The notes under the pieces were generated by a model. It was not told the origin of the DNA, made no database searches, and saw only the letters and a program-made list of their open reading frames with translations. The translations under genes were made by a program, and so were the position numbers. A stretch of 64,000 nucleotides of DNA from an uncultured Prevotellaceae bacterium (GTDB lineage Bacteria; Bacteroidota; Bacteroidia; Bacteroidales; Bacteroidaceae). Location of the stretch: assembly GCA_947166345.1 (NCBI GenBank), contig CAMVDU010000004.1, positions 1 through 64,000 on the forward strand, in the 5' to 3' direction. Of this stretch, positions 1 through 8,690 are shown in pieces (position 1 is the first letter of the stretch; every line of letters begins with the position of its first letter).

Positions 1-2
1 GC

Positions 3-2432
3 ATTTTGAGCTTAAAAGAAATTGTGGAGGCAGAGGCTCGGACGCAACCTGTCATCGTAGTAGTAAGCGCACTTAATGGCATCACCGACAAACTGATTGC
101 CATGTCGCAGATGGCCAAGCAGGGCGACGAGCACTATCGTGAGGAATTCGACGCGATAGTAAGACGTCACCACTCGATGATAGAATCTATCATCCCCGAC
201 ATCAACAAGCGCGTTAATTTAATTAATAATGTAGATCAGCTCTTCGACCAGTTGAAGAGTATCTACTATGGTGTCTATCTCATTCACGATCTTTCCAAGA
301 AGACCGAAGACACCATCGTCAGCTATGGTGAGCGTCTCAGTTCACATATCGTGGCAGCGATGGTGAAGAACGGTGTTCGCATGAACAGTCGTGACTTTAT
401 CCGCACTCAGAAGAAGCAGGGCAAACACGTGATTGATGCCGACCTGACCACTGAGCTCGTCAAGAAGGCCTTCTGTGGTGTGTGCAGCGACACCGTCGCT
501 GCTAATAAAATCTACGTCGTTCCTGGCTTCATTGCCCGCGACAGCGACTCCAACGAGACCACCAACCTGGGACGTGGTGGTTCTGACTATACCGCCTCTA
601 TCCTTGCTGCTGTGCTGAATGCAGAGGTTCTGGAGATATGGACCGATGTCGATGGTTTCATGACTGCCGACCCGAAGGTCATCAAGAGTGCCTATACTAT
701 CAACGAACTCTCTTACGTAGAGGCGATGGAGCTCTGTAACTTCGGTGCCAAGGTCATCTACCCGCCGACCATCTATCCCGTCTGCGTCAAGAATATTCCC
801 ATCAAGGTGAAGAACACCTTCAACCCCGAGCACCCGGGAACGCTGATCAAGGCCAAGATTGAGAACGACGAGAAGCCCATCAAGGGTATCTCCTCCATCA
901 AGGGCACTTCGCTGATTACCGTTACAGGTCTGTCAATGGTGGGTGTCATCGGTGTCAATCGTCGAATCTTCACCACTCTGGCTAATAAGGGTATTTCGGT
1001 CTTCATGGTATCACAAGCTTCTTCCGAGAACTCCACCTCTATCGGTGTGCGCGATGAGGATGCCGAGGCTGCTGCCGAGGTGCTGAACGCCGAGTTTGCC
1101 AAGGAGATCGAGACGGGCGCCATGTTCCCCATGCAGGTGGAGAGTGGACTTGCCACCATCGCCATCGTGGGTGAGAACATGAAGCAGACACCAGGTATCG
1201 CAGGCAAACTGTTTGGTACGCTGGGACGCTCGGGTATCTCCGTGATTGCCTGTGCTCAGGGTGCTTCCGAGACGAACATCTCGTTCGTGGTCGATGGCAA
1301 GTTCCTGCGCAAGTCGCTCAACGTGCTCCACGACTCGTTCTTCCTGTCTGAATATAAGGTGCTCAACATCTTCATCTGCGGTATCGGAACCGTGGGTGGC
1401 ATGCTGCTTGAGCAGATTCGCACCCAACAGCAGTTCCTCATGCAGTCGCGTCGCCTGAAGCTCAACGTGGTTGGCATTTCCGATGTTGACAACTTCGTGC
1501 TCGACCGCGACGGTATCGACCTTGACAACTACGAGAAGATACTGCGTGCCGGCTATCCTGCCAACACGGAGCACATGCGCGACGAGATTGTGAAGATGAA
1601 TATCTTCAACAGCGTCTTTGTTGACTGTACGGCCAGCCGTCAGATTGCCATGCTCTATCAGACATTCCTCGAGCACAATATCAGCGTGGTGGCTGCCAAC
1701 AAGATTGCTGCCTCTGGCGACTACGACAGCTACGTGAAGCTGCGTCAGACGGCCCGCGACCGTGGTGTGTGGTTCCGCTACGAGACCAACGTTGGTGCTG
1801 GTCTGCCTATTATCGGTACCATCAACGACCTATGTAATTCAGGCGATAAGATTCTGAAGATTGAGGCCATTCTCTCGGGTACGCTCAACTTTATCTTCAA
1901 CGAGATTGCAGCCGACGTACCTTTCTCAGAGACTGTACGCCGTGCCAAGGAACAGCGCTACAGCGAGCCCGATCCACGTATCGACCTTAGCGGTACTGAT
2001 GTGATTCGTAAGCTGGTCATCCTGACACGTGAGGCTGGCTATAAGGTTGAACAGGACGACGTGGAGAAGCATCTCTTCGTTCCCGACAGCTATTTCGAGG
2101 GCTCTATCGACGATTTCTGGGCTAAGCTGCCTGAACTCGATGCCGACTTCGAAGCTCGTCGCAAGGTTCTGGAAAGCGAGAACAAACGCTGGCGTTTCGT
2201 TGCCACGATGGAAGCCGACGAGAACGACCCCACGCACTTCAAGACCAGCGTAGCCTTGAAGGAAGTGCCTTACGGACATCCTTTCTACGGTTTGGAGGGT
2301 TCCAACAATATCGTGCTCTTGACCACCGAACGCTACAAGGAGTACCCCATGCTCATTCAGGGCTATGGTGCTGGTGCCGCCGTTACCGCTGCCGGAGTTT
2401 TCGCCAACATCATGTCAATCGCCAACATCTAA
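3..2432 (+). CDS. thrA: Bifunctional aspartokinase / homoserine dehydrogenase (5' partial)
   Basis: Catalyses the first and third steps from aspartate to threonine and methionine. The window opens inside the gene: the frame is open from base 3, and the first visible residues (ILSLKEIVEAEAR) imply that only some 20 N-terminal residues, with the KFGGTS-type kinase motif, are missing. In order: kinase domain with substrate loop GRGGSDYTASIL (about residue 190), two ACT repeats (about 300-450, e.g. GKLFGTLGRSGISV), and homoserine dehydrogenase starting at the Rossmann motif GIGTVGG (about 458) with the catalytic SGTLNFIFNE (about 624). ACT repeats usually mean threonine feedback inhibition. It is followed by an intrinsic terminator and then the PGM-type kinase gene, so this is the thr operon of Bacteroidales. 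Confidence 0.97.
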   Translation: MLSLKEIVEAEARTQPVIVVVSALNGITDKLIAMSQMAKQGDEHYREEFDAIVRRHHSMIESIIPDINKRVNLINNVDQLFDQLKSIYYGVYLIHDLSKKTEDTIVSYGERLSSHIVAAMVKNGVRMNSRDFIRTQKKQGKHVIDADLTTELVKKAFCGVCSDTVAANKIYVVPGFIARDSDSNETTNLGRGGSDYTASILAAVLNAEVLEIWTDVDGFMTADPKVIKSAYTINELSYVEAMELCNFGAKVIYPPTIYPVCVKNIPIKVKNTFNPEHPGTLIKAKIENDEKPIKGISSIKGTSLITVTGLSMVGVIGVNRRIFTTLANKGISVFMVSQASSENSTSIGVRDEDAEAAAEVLNAEFAKEIETGAMFPMQVESGLATIAIVGENMKQTPGIAGKLFGTLGRSGISVIACAQGASETNISFVVDGKFLRKSLNVLHDSFFLSEYKVLNIFICGIGTVGGMLLEQIRTQQQFLMQSRRLKLNVVGISDVDNFVLDRDGIDLDNYEKILRAGYPANTEHMRDEIVKMNIFNSVFVDCTASRQIAMLYQTFLEHNISVVAANKIAASGDYDSYVKLRQTARDRGVWFRYETNVGAGLPIIGTINDLCNSGDKILKIEAILSGTLNFIFNEIAADVPFSETVRRAKEQRYSEPDPRIDLSGTDVIRKLVILTREAGYKVEQDDVEKHLFVPDSYFEGSIDDFWAKLPELDADFEARRKVLESENKRWRFVATMEADENDPTHFKTSVALKEVPYGHPFYGLEGSNNIVLLTTERYKEYPMLIQGYGAGAAVTAAGVFANIMSIANI

Positions 2433-2440
2433 AATAGTGT

Positions 2441-2469
2441 GCTGGACGGTTCTGCCGTCCAGCCTTTTT
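2441..2469 (+). terminator. Intrinsic terminator between thrA and the homoserine kinase gene
   Basis: A perfect 9-bp stem, GCTGGACGG (2441-2449) with CCGTCCAGC (2455-2463), has a 5-nt loop and is followed by CTTTTT. It lies entirely in the 41-bp gap, and the next start codon (2474) comes 11 nt after the stem. It could end or attenuate readthrough from thrA. Confidence 0.8.
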
Positions 2470-2473
2470 CCTT

Positions 2474-3745
2474 ATGAAGCACATTATCATTTTGGGCGAC
2501 GGCATGGCCGATCACCCTGTAGAACGTCTTGGAGGAAAGACCCTTCTCCAATATGCCCGTCCCGAATATATGAACCGGTTGGCAAAGGCAGGGCGTTGTG
2601 GTCGCCTCGTAACCGTTCCCGAAGGTTTCCCTCCTGGCTCTGAGGTAGCCAACACCGCCATTCTGGGCTATGATTTGAATAAGGTTTATGAAGGACGCGG
2701 TCCTCTGGAAGCTGCCTCTATCGGTTACGAGATGCAGCCCAACGACTTCGCCATCCGCTGCAATATCATCACACTGGAAAACGGCAAGATCATCACACAT
2801 AATGGCGGTAACCTGCAGACAGAAGATGCCCGCGTACTCATCGATTATCTGAACGAGCATCTTGCCAAGCCCATCAACGAGCGTGAGGGCTGCGAGCGTG
2901 TAAAGTTCATCTGCGGCATCCAGTATCGCCATCTGTTGGTCATCAAAGGCGGCAACAAGCACATCGTCTGTGCCCCGCCCCACGATCATCCCAACGAGCC
3001 TTGGCGCCCGCTATTAGTGAAGGCCGAAAGTGTGGTCAGCGATTCCATCGCTGACACCCATCATCTCTCCCCTGCACAAACCGCCTCCCTCATCAACGAC
3101 CTCATCCTGCGTTCCCAGGAGCTCCTTACCCATCATCCCTACAATCTGGCGAAAGCTGCCAGAGGCGAACGCCAGGCCAACAGCATCTGGCCTTGGAGCG
3201 GCGGCTATCGTCCCTCGATGCAGACGCTGATGGAGCAATACCCGCAGGTAAAAACGGGAGCCGTCATCTCGGCTGTCGATCTCATTCAGGGCATCGGCAA
3301 GTACGCTGGTCTGCGCATCATCAAGGTACCTGGTGCCACCGGATTGGCCGACACCAACTACGAGGGTAAGGCGCAGGCTGCTATCGACGCCCTGCAGAAG
3401 GATGACTTCGTGTTTGTCCATGTGGAGGCTACCGACGAGGCTGGTCATGATGGCGATCTCGAACTGAAGCTCAAGGCTATCGACTATCTGGACCAGCGCT
3501 TGATAAAGCCCATCCTCGAGGCTACCGAGCAGATGCAGGAGCCAGTGTGCATCGCCGTGCTGCCCGATCATCCCACACCCGTGGAACAGCGCATCCACGT
3601 CAACGAGCCCGTGCCCTTCCTTATTTATCATAAAGGAATAGAGCCCGATGCCGTCGAGCACTACGACGAGCAGTCGTGCGTCTCTGGCAGCTATGGTCTT
3701 CTGCGTCTTCAGGAGTTCATGCAGGCATTCATGAGTATTGGATAG
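2474..3745 (+). CDS. PGM/alkaline-phosphatase-superfamily enzyme, proposed homoserine kinase
   Basis: A 423-aa metalloenzyme usually annotated as cofactor-independent phosphoglycerate mutase (ApgM type). Visible superfamily elements are the metal-binding N-terminus IIILGDGMAD (Asp at about 9), the phospho-acceptor region GSEVANTAILGYD (about 55-67), HVEATDEAGHDGD (about 316-328) and VLPDHPTP (about 358). A Bacteroidetes subgroup of this family is modelled as homoserine kinase (TIGR02535-like) because it sits beside thrA, as here; I infer that role rather than glycolysis. A thrC gene commonly follows in related genomes, but here the next gene is a glycoside hydrolase. There is no Shine-Dalgarno sequence; the start lies just after the terminator T-tract. 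Confidence 0.85.
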   Translation: MKHIIILGDGMADHPVERLGGKTLLQYARPEYMNRLAKAGRCGRLVTVPEGFPPGSEVANTAILGYDLNKVYEGRGPLEAASIGYEMQPNDFAIRCNIITLENGKIITHNGGNLQTEDARVLIDYLNEHLAKPINEREGCERVKFICGIQYRHLLVIKGGNKHIVCAPPHDHPNEPWRPLLVKAESVVSDSIADTHHLSPAQTASLINDLILRSQELLTHHPYNLAKAARGERQANSIWPWSGGYRPSMQTLMEQYPQVKTGAVISAVDLIQGIGKYAGLRIIKVPGATGLADTNYEGKAQAAIDALQKDDFVFVHVEATDEAGHDGDLELKLKAIDYLDQRLIKPILEATEQMQEPVCIAVLPDHPTPVEQRIHVNEPVPFLIYHKGIEPDAVEHYDEQSCVSGSYGLLRLQEFMQAFMSIG

Positions 3746-3754
3746 AGACAACCC

Positions 3755-3800
3755 AAAGCTCCCACCCTGCTTCGTGCAGAACGGGAGCTTTACTTTCTTC
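3755..3800 (+). terminator. Intrinsic terminator after the thr genes
   Basis: Stem AAAGCTCCC (3755-3763) pairs with GGGAGCTTT (3783-3791). An inner CTGC/GCAG pair closes a TTCGT loop, and T-rich DNA follows (TACTTTCTTCATTTTTCC). It ends the transcript about 10 nt after the kinase stop codon. Confidence 0.8.
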
Positions 3801-3896
3801 ATTTTTCCTTTTTACTTTGAAAGACAGTTTATACGTTTATGGATGTAAAGGTAAACAAAAATAAGTAAAAAAAAGCGATTTCTACAAAATAATCAT

Positions 3897-3904
3897 TAAC
3901 TTTG
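3897..3904 (+). promoter_or_regulatory. Bacteroidetes -7 promoter (TAACTTTG)
   Basis: TAACTTTGC matches the TAnnTTTG -7 consensus of the Bacteroidetes primary sigma factor. It lies about 30 bp upstream of the chosen ATG at 3935, which supports that start over the longer frame from 3902. Confidence 0.7.
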
Positions 3905-3934
3905 CACACAAAATTACGTCAAAAAGGAAAAACG

Positions 3935-5131
3935 ATGACAAAAAGGCTAATGACACTCATAGGCGTGCTGATGCTCGCCACAACCATAACGGCACAGGAA
4001 AAGGTGGCGCAGAGCGAGGTGCTGGAGCTGGCACAGCGTGCCAATGACTACTTCATGCGCAACTATGAAGATCCTACGGTGCCCACCAACGTGAAGAAGG
4101 TTCGACCCAGTAGCCTGTGGACACGTGCCGTCTATTACGAGGGTCTGATGGCGCTCTATGAGGTGGATCCGCAACAGCGCTACCTGGACTATACGGACCG
4201 TTGGGGCTCGTTCCATGAGTGGACACCGCGCAACGGCATCAACACTTGCGATGCCGACGACCAGTGCTGTTCGCAGACCTACCTGATGCGCTACGTGCAG
4301 ACTGGCGACACGACCCGTCTGAACCCCACCCTTCGCAACCTGCAACACCAAATGGTGACGCCCAATGCGAAGAACCTGAACGCGAAGGCGAAGCTGCCCG
4401 ACGCTAACAGCCAACAGCCAACAGCCAACAGCCAAAATCTCTACGCCTGGTGGACATGGATTGATGCCATCCAGATGGCGATGCCAGTCTATATGCAGGC
4501 CTACAAGATTACCGGTAACAAACGCTATCGTGACCACGCCATGAAGATGTATCGTTGGACGCGCAACGAGTGTGGCGGCGGACTCCTCAACCTGAAGAAC
4601 GGTCTGTGGTGGCGCGATGCCGACTTTGTGCCTCCCTATCAAGAACCCGACGGCAACGACTGCTATTGGAGCCGCGGTGACGGTTGGGTGGTGGCTGCCC
4701 TGGTACGCTGCATGGAGCAGTTGCCGAAGAAAGAGAAGGCCTACAAGGAACTGAAGAAAGACTTCCTGCTGTTGATGGAGGGTGTGCGCCAATGTCAGCG
4801 TGAGGATGGCTTCTGGAATCCCAGTCTCGTGTCAAGCAACTTCGCCGGTCCCGAGACCAGCGGCACCTCACTCTTCCTCTATGGCATCAGCTGGGGACTG
4901 CGTCAGGGTTACCTGAAACCCGAGATCTATCGTCCCGTGGCTGACCGCGCCTACCAGGCCCTGAAGACCGTGGTCCATGAAAATGGTTTCCTGGGATGGA
5001 TGCAGGGCACCGGCAAAGAGCCCAAGGACGGTCAGCCCCTGTCCTTCTATCGCATTCCCGACTTCGAGGACTACGGCACAGGAGCCTTCCTTCTCGGTCT
5101 TACGGAATACTATAAGTTATTAAGCAAATAA
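3935..5131 (+). CDS. Glycoside hydrolase family 88/105 unsaturated uronyl hydrolase
   Basis: A 398-aa secreted enzyme expected to cleave the unsaturated uronic acid that polysaccharide lyases leave on the non-reducing end of pectin-type oligosaccharides. The N-terminus MTKRLMTLIGVLMLATTITAQ is a signal peptide. The alpha/alpha-barrel shows family features: RAVYYEGLMALY, the WWTWIDAIQMAMP segment that carries the expected catalytic Asp, WSRGDGWVVAAL, and GPETSGTSLFLYGI near the C-terminus. Just before WWTWID is a low-complexity stretch (ANSQQPTANSQ) coded by four perfect copies of a 7-nt repeat, so gain or loss of one copy would break the frame. It resembles the N-terminal half of the gene at 26875-29181. 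It has its own promoter; DUF1573 follows after 19 bp. Confidence 0.88.
   Translation: MTKRLMTLIGVLMLATTITAQEKVAQSEVLELAQRANDYFMRNYEDPTVPTNVKKVRPSSLWTRAVYYEGLMALYEVDPQQRYLDYTDRWGSFHEWTPRNGINTCDADDQCCSQTYLMRYVQTGDTTRLNPTLRNLQHQMVTPNAKNLNAKAKLPDANSQQPTANSQNLYAWWTWIDAIQMAMPVYMQAYKITGNKRYRDHAMKMYRWTRNECGGGLLNLKNGLWWRDADFVPPYQEPDGNDCYWSRGDGWVVAALVRCMEQLPKKEKAYKELKKDFLLLMEGVRQCQREDGFWNPSLVSSNFAGPETSGTSLFLYGISWGLRQGYLKPEIYRPVADRAYQALKTVVHENGFLGWMQGTGKEPKDGQPLSFYRIPDFEDYGTGAFLLGLTEYYKLLSK
4406..4433 (+). repeat. (AACAGCC)x4 heptanucleotide tandem repeat inside the GH105 frame
   Basis: Four perfect head-to-tail AACAGCC units. The unit length is not a multiple of three, so slippage by one unit would shift the reading frame upstream of the catalytic region. 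Confidence 0.9.
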
Positions 5132-5150
5132 TACTAAAATTCAAATAGTT

Positions 5151-5540
5151 ATGAAAAAGATTCTGATGATATCGTTGATGCTTCTTTGCGGCATCACCTT
5201 TGTTTCGGCACAGAAGCCTGCCGAGATCAAGTTTGAGAAGACCACCCACAATTTCGGCACCTTCTCTGAAAAAGACCCTGTGGTTAGCTGCACTTTCGCC
5301 TTCACCAATGCTGGCGAGATGCCGCTGGTCATCAACCAGGCTGTTGCCTCTTGTGGCTGTACCGTTCCTGAGTACACCAAGACACCCATCAAGCCAGGTG
5401 AGAAGGGCGAGATCAAGGTAACTTACAATGGTACCGGCAAGTGGCCTGGACCTTTCAAGAAGACCATCACAGTACGTACCAACGGTAATCCTGAGATGAC
5501 GAAGCTCGTTATTGAAGGTGAAATGCAAAAGGCGGAATAA
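5151..5540 (+). CDS. DUF1573 domain protein, secreted
   Basis: A 129-aa exported protein with signal peptide MKKILMISLMLLCGITFVSAQ and one DUF1573 (Ig-like/ASPM-type) domain: HNFGTFSEKDPVVSCTF, TNAGEMPLVI, ASCGCTVPEY, PIKPGEKGEIKVTYN. The CGC motif is typical of the family; its biochemical role is unknown. The stop overlaps the next start by one base (TAATG), so it is translationally coupled to the DUF4468 gene. No promoter is visible in the 19-bp gap from the GH105 gene, so the three may be co-transcribed. Confidence 0.9.
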   Translation: MKKILMISLMLLCGITFVSAQKPAEIKFEKTTHNFGTFSEKDPVVSCTFAFTNAGEMPLVINQAVASCGCTVPEYTKTPIKPGEKGEIKVTYNGTGKWPGPFKKTITVRTNGNPEMTKLVIEGEMQKAE

Positions 5541-6142
5541 TGAAACAGCTATTCATTACCTTGCTGATGATGCTGTCGATGACAGCCACAGCACAAAACG
5601 CGTGGGAGACCGAGGCGAAGGCAGCGGCCAAAACCGACCCCAAGTACCTGGCAGGAGCTGTTCCCGAGGTGGACGGTCGTGTGGTGTTTGAGACCACGAT
5701 CAAGGCACCAGGGATGACTGCCGACCAAGTCTATGACCGTCTTCTTGACCTGATGACCCAGCTGACGAAGACCAGCAACCAGTTTGAGCAGAGTCGCATA
5801 GCCATCAGCAACAAGGAGAAGCACGAGATTGTGGCCAACTATCAGGAGTGGCTGGTATTCAAGAACAAGCCCCTCCAGTTGGACCGCACCCGTCTGCTCT
5901 ACACGCTGACAGCCAACTGTCGCGACGGTGAGGCTACGGTGAAGATGATGCGCATCAACTACTTCTACGACGAGGAGCGCACCCCCACCACCTACAAGGC
6001 CGAAGAATGGATTACGGACAAATATGGTCTGAACAAGAAGAAGACAAAGCTGGCACGCGTCAGCGGAAAGTTCCGTCGCAAGACCATCGACCGCAAGGAC
6101 TATCTCTTCGAGAAGCTTCAGGAGTTCTTGAACAACAAATAA
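5540..6142 (+). CDS. DUF4468 domain protein, secreted
   Basis: A 200-aa protein with signal peptide MKQLFITLLMMLSMTATAQ. The rest looks like a DUF4468 (TBP-like fold) domain: VVFETTIKAPGMTADQVYDRLLDLM, the middle segment LLYTLTANCRDGEATVKMMRINYFYDE, and a basic C-terminal helix (RRKTIDRKDYLFEKLQEFL). The molecular function is not known; periplasmic location is inferred from the signal peptide. It overlaps DUF1573 by one base. The tail of the gene runs straight into an 8-nt direct-repeat patch. Confidence 0.8.
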   Translation: MKQLFITLLMMLSMTATAQNAWETEAKAAAKTDPKYLAGAVPEVDGRVVFETTIKAPGMTADQVYDRLLDLMTQLTKTSNQFEQSRIAISNKEKHEIVANYQEWLVFKNKPLQLDRTRLLYTLTANCRDGEATVKMMRINYFYDEERTPTTYKAEEWITDKYGLNKKKTKLARVSGKFRRKTIDRKDYLFEKLQEFLNNK

Positions 6143-6145
6143 AAG

Positions 6146-6187
6146 GGAGTTTTGGAGTTTAGAAGTGTAGGAGTGTAGGAGTTATAG
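6146..6187. repeat. Degenerate 8-nt tandem repeat (GTAGGAGT type)
   Basis: Units such as GAAGTGTAGGAGTGTAGGAG fill the 65-bp gap. GAAGTGTAGGAGT (6162-6174) recurs exactly at 8653-8665, at the other end of the two-gene porin unit. Confidence 0.75.
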
Positions 6188-6207
6188 ACAAAAGAAAACG
6201 AAATTTT

Positions 6208-6474
6208 ATGACTGAAGAAGAAAAGCTGAGGGCTGCCGAGCAAGCTATTAACGAGGCCCAGCCCGAATTTAAAAAGCGTCACAACCTGGAACCGTTCCGC
6301 GACAGCTCGAAGACGCGCAAGTTGCGCCTGTGGCTGAACATCATCTTCATGCTGGGCGCCATAGCCGGACTCATTATCTATTTTCAGGACAACCACGAAA
6401 CGGCCAAGATCGTGCTCATCGTAGCGTGTGTCTTTAAGTTCATTGAGCTGGCTCTGCGTATCCTCAAGATCTAA
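6208..6474 (+). CDS. Small two-helix membrane protein, unknown function
   Basis: 88 aa. A charged N-terminal helix (MTEEEKLRAAEQAINEAQPEFKK) and a basic linker (SSKTRKLR) precede two hydrophobic segments: LWLNIIFMLGAIAGLIIYF (about 46-64) and IVLIVACVFKFIELAL (about 71-86). It starts 10 bp before the porin gene, so the pair is probably one transcript. I do not recognise a named family. Good codon periodicity and the tight junction support a real gene. Confidence 0.75.
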   Translation: MTEEEKLRAAEQAINEAQPEFKKRHNLEPFRDSSKTRKLRLWLNIIFMLGAIAGLIIYFQDNHETAKIVLIVACVFKFIELALRILKI

Positions 6475-6483
6475 ATTCCTCAC

Positions 6484-8652
6484 ATGTCCAAGCGCCACCT
6501 ACTGCTCATACTCACGGGACTCGTCGTCGTGAACGTTGCCATTGCCCAGAATTTCAAACAGTTGGACGAACGCGGCAACATCTCGGAGACGGGTACCAGC
6601 AACAGGAGCAGGAACAGCAATTTCAACCCCAACAAGAAAGACTCCACGGTACAGAACAAGGTGGTGCCTAAGGGTATCTATGCCTGGACTGTTGACAGGA
6701 AGTTTGGCGACATTCAGCGCGTGGACGTGGACACCCTACCCCATCTCTATCCCCAGTCCACACTGGCCACAGGTCGCTACGGACAGTACAACACGGTGGG
6801 CTCGAACTATACCGCACGCCTGAACCGCATCTTCATGGACCGCCAGGAGACGTCGCTGTTTGCCTTTACCGACAGCTACGACCAGAGTCTGCGCCAGCCC
6901 GACCAATGGTACTTCACCAACACGCTGTCGCCCATCACCAACCTGAGCTACGACAACTGTGGTGACAGGATTACCGGCGAGGACCATCTGGATGCCCGCT
7001 TTGCCGTGAACGCCGGCAAGCGCACAGGTATGGGCTTCGACCTGGACTACCAGTATGCCCGCGGCTACTACCAGAACCAGAACGCCAGCCACTTTGGAGC
7101 TACCGTCTATGCCTCGCACCTGGGCGACCGCTACCAGATACACGCTCTCTACACCACCCACCACGAAAAGGCGGCCGTGAATGGCGGCATCACCGACGAC
7201 AACTACGTCACCCACCCCGAATTGTTCAGCGAGAGCTACGCTGAGAACGAGATTCCCGTCTATCTGGACCGCAACTGGAACCGCGACCACAGCCATCGTC
7301 TGTTCCTGACCCATCGCTATGCACTGGGCTTCTACCATGAGGTGCCGATGACCGACGAAGAGATCAAGGCCCGCGAGTTTGCCGACACGACGAACATTCG
7401 TGCCAATGTTGATTCATTGAATACCGACTCCGTCAGACAGACACCCATGAAGCGCGAGTTCGTGCCTGTCACCAGCTTCATCCACACCTTTGAGACAGGC
7501 AACCAGAACCACACCCATCTGGCCTATTCCTCGCCAGCCGACTACTATGCCAACACCTATTATAATTATGGTACGCGAGGCTATGGTGGTGACTCCATTT
7601 ACGACCGCACCAAGCTGTTCGACATGAGCAACACCCTTGCCATTGCCCTGCTCGAGGGTTTCAACCGCTACGTGCCAGCCGGACTCAAGGTGTTTGCCAC
7701 CCACGAATGGCATCGTTACTACATGCCCGACGCCATGACTGACGGCACCATCTATATGGGACGGTGGACAGAACATAACCTCAGCGTGGGCGGACAGCTC
7801 ATTCGCACCAAGGGCCGCACCCTGCACTATAACCTCATGGGCGAGGCATGGGTGGCCGGTGCCGATGCCGGACAGCTGAGACTCAACGGCTCTACCGACC
7901 TTAACTTCCCGCTGTTGGGCGACACCGTGAGGTTAGCTGCCAAGGCCCACTTCTACCGCATGGCGCCCGCCTTCCTGCAATGTCACTACCACTCCAAGCA
8001 CCTGTGGTGGGACCAGGAACTGGACAAGGAGACACGCACTCGCATAGAAGGCACCTTTACCTATGAGAAGACCAACACCACCCTGCGCGTAGGTATCGAG
8101 GAGATACAGAACCACACCTACCTGACGATGAGCTATGATGCCGTTGACGGAAAGCACCAGCAGCTGACGGCAGCCTACCGCCAGCACTCGGGCAATATCA
8201 ACGTGCTGACGGCACAGTTGGACCAGAAGTTGGCGCTGGGGCCCCTCCATTGGGACAACCTGATCACCTACCAGTCATCAAGCAACAAGGACGTGCTGCC
8301 CCTGCCCACGCTCAACGTGTTCACCAACCTCTATCTGAAATTCCGCATCGCCAAGGTGCTCTCCGTAGAACTGGGCGGCTCGGCCACCTGGTTCACGAAA
8401 TACTATGCCCCCGACTACTGTCAGTTGCTCAACCTGTATGCCATCCAGCAGAACGAGAGTGCGCGCATGGAACTGGGCAACTTCCCCTTCGTCGATGTCT
8501 ATGCCAACATGCACTTGAAGCATGCTCGCTTCTTCCTGATGATGACCAACGCCACCGGCACGTCGTTCAACCGCATGTCGTTCCTGACGCCACACTATCC
8601 GCTGAACAGCTCCACGCTACACTTCGGCGTTTCGTGGAACTTCTTTAATTAA
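6484..8652 (+). CDS. Putative outer-membrane porin (Porin_10 family)
   Basis: 722 aa with signal peptide MSKRHLLLILTGLVVVNVAIAQ. Family signatures include VPKGIYAWTVDRKFGDIQRVDVDTLPHLY near residue 65 and a long series of alternating amphipathic strands (e.g. LDARFAVNAGKRTGMGFDLDYQ, LHYNLMGEAWVAG) ending in a strand with terminal aromatic residues (LHFGVSWNFFN). This architecture matches the large Bacteroidetes putative-porin family (PF14121). Role inferred: outer-membrane channel of unknown substrate. An 8-nt repeat patch begins at the stop codon. Confidence 0.85.
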   Translation: MSKRHLLLILTGLVVVNVAIAQNFKQLDERGNISETGTSNRSRNSNFNPNKKDSTVQNKVVPKGIYAWTVDRKFGDIQRVDVDTLPHLYPQSTLATGRYGQYNTVGSNYTARLNRIFMDRQETSLFAFTDSYDQSLRQPDQWYFTNTLSPITNLSYDNCGDRITGEDHLDARFAVNAGKRTGMGFDLDYQYARGYYQNQNASHFGATVYASHLGDRYQIHALYTTHHEKAAVNGGITDDNYVTHPELFSESYAENEIPVYLDRNWNRDHSHRLFLTHRYALGFYHEVPMTDEEIKAREFADTTNIRANVDSLNTDSVRQTPMKREFVPVTSFIHTFETGNQNHTHLAYSSPADYYANTYYNYGTRGYGGDSIYDRTKLFDMSNTLAIALLEGFNRYVPAGLKVFATHEWHRYYMPDAMTDGTIYMGRWTEHNLSVGGQLIRTKGRTLHYNLMGEAWVAGADAGQLRLNGSTDLNFPLLGDTVRLAAKAHFYRMAPAFLQCHYHSKHLWWDQELDKETRTRIEGTFTYEKTNTTLRVGIEEIQNHTYLTMSYDAVDGKHQQLTAAYRQHSGNINVLTAQLDQKLALGPLHWDNLITYQSSSNKDVLPLPTLNVFTNLYLKFRIAKVLSVELGGSATWFTKYYAPDYCQLLNLYAIQQNESARMELGNFPFVDVYANMHLKHARFFLMMTNATGTSFNRMSFLTPHYPLNSSTLHFGVSWNFFN

Positions 8653-8690
8653 GAAGTGTAGGAGTTTAGGAGTTTAGGAGTATAGGAGCT
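8653..8690. repeat. Degenerate 8-nt tandem repeat (GGAGTTTA type)
   Basis: GGAGTTTA GGAGTTTA GGAGTATA GGAG, preceded by GAAGTGTAGGAGT, an exact copy of 6162-6174. It sits in the convergent gap between the porin and the TetR gene. Confidence 0.8.
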
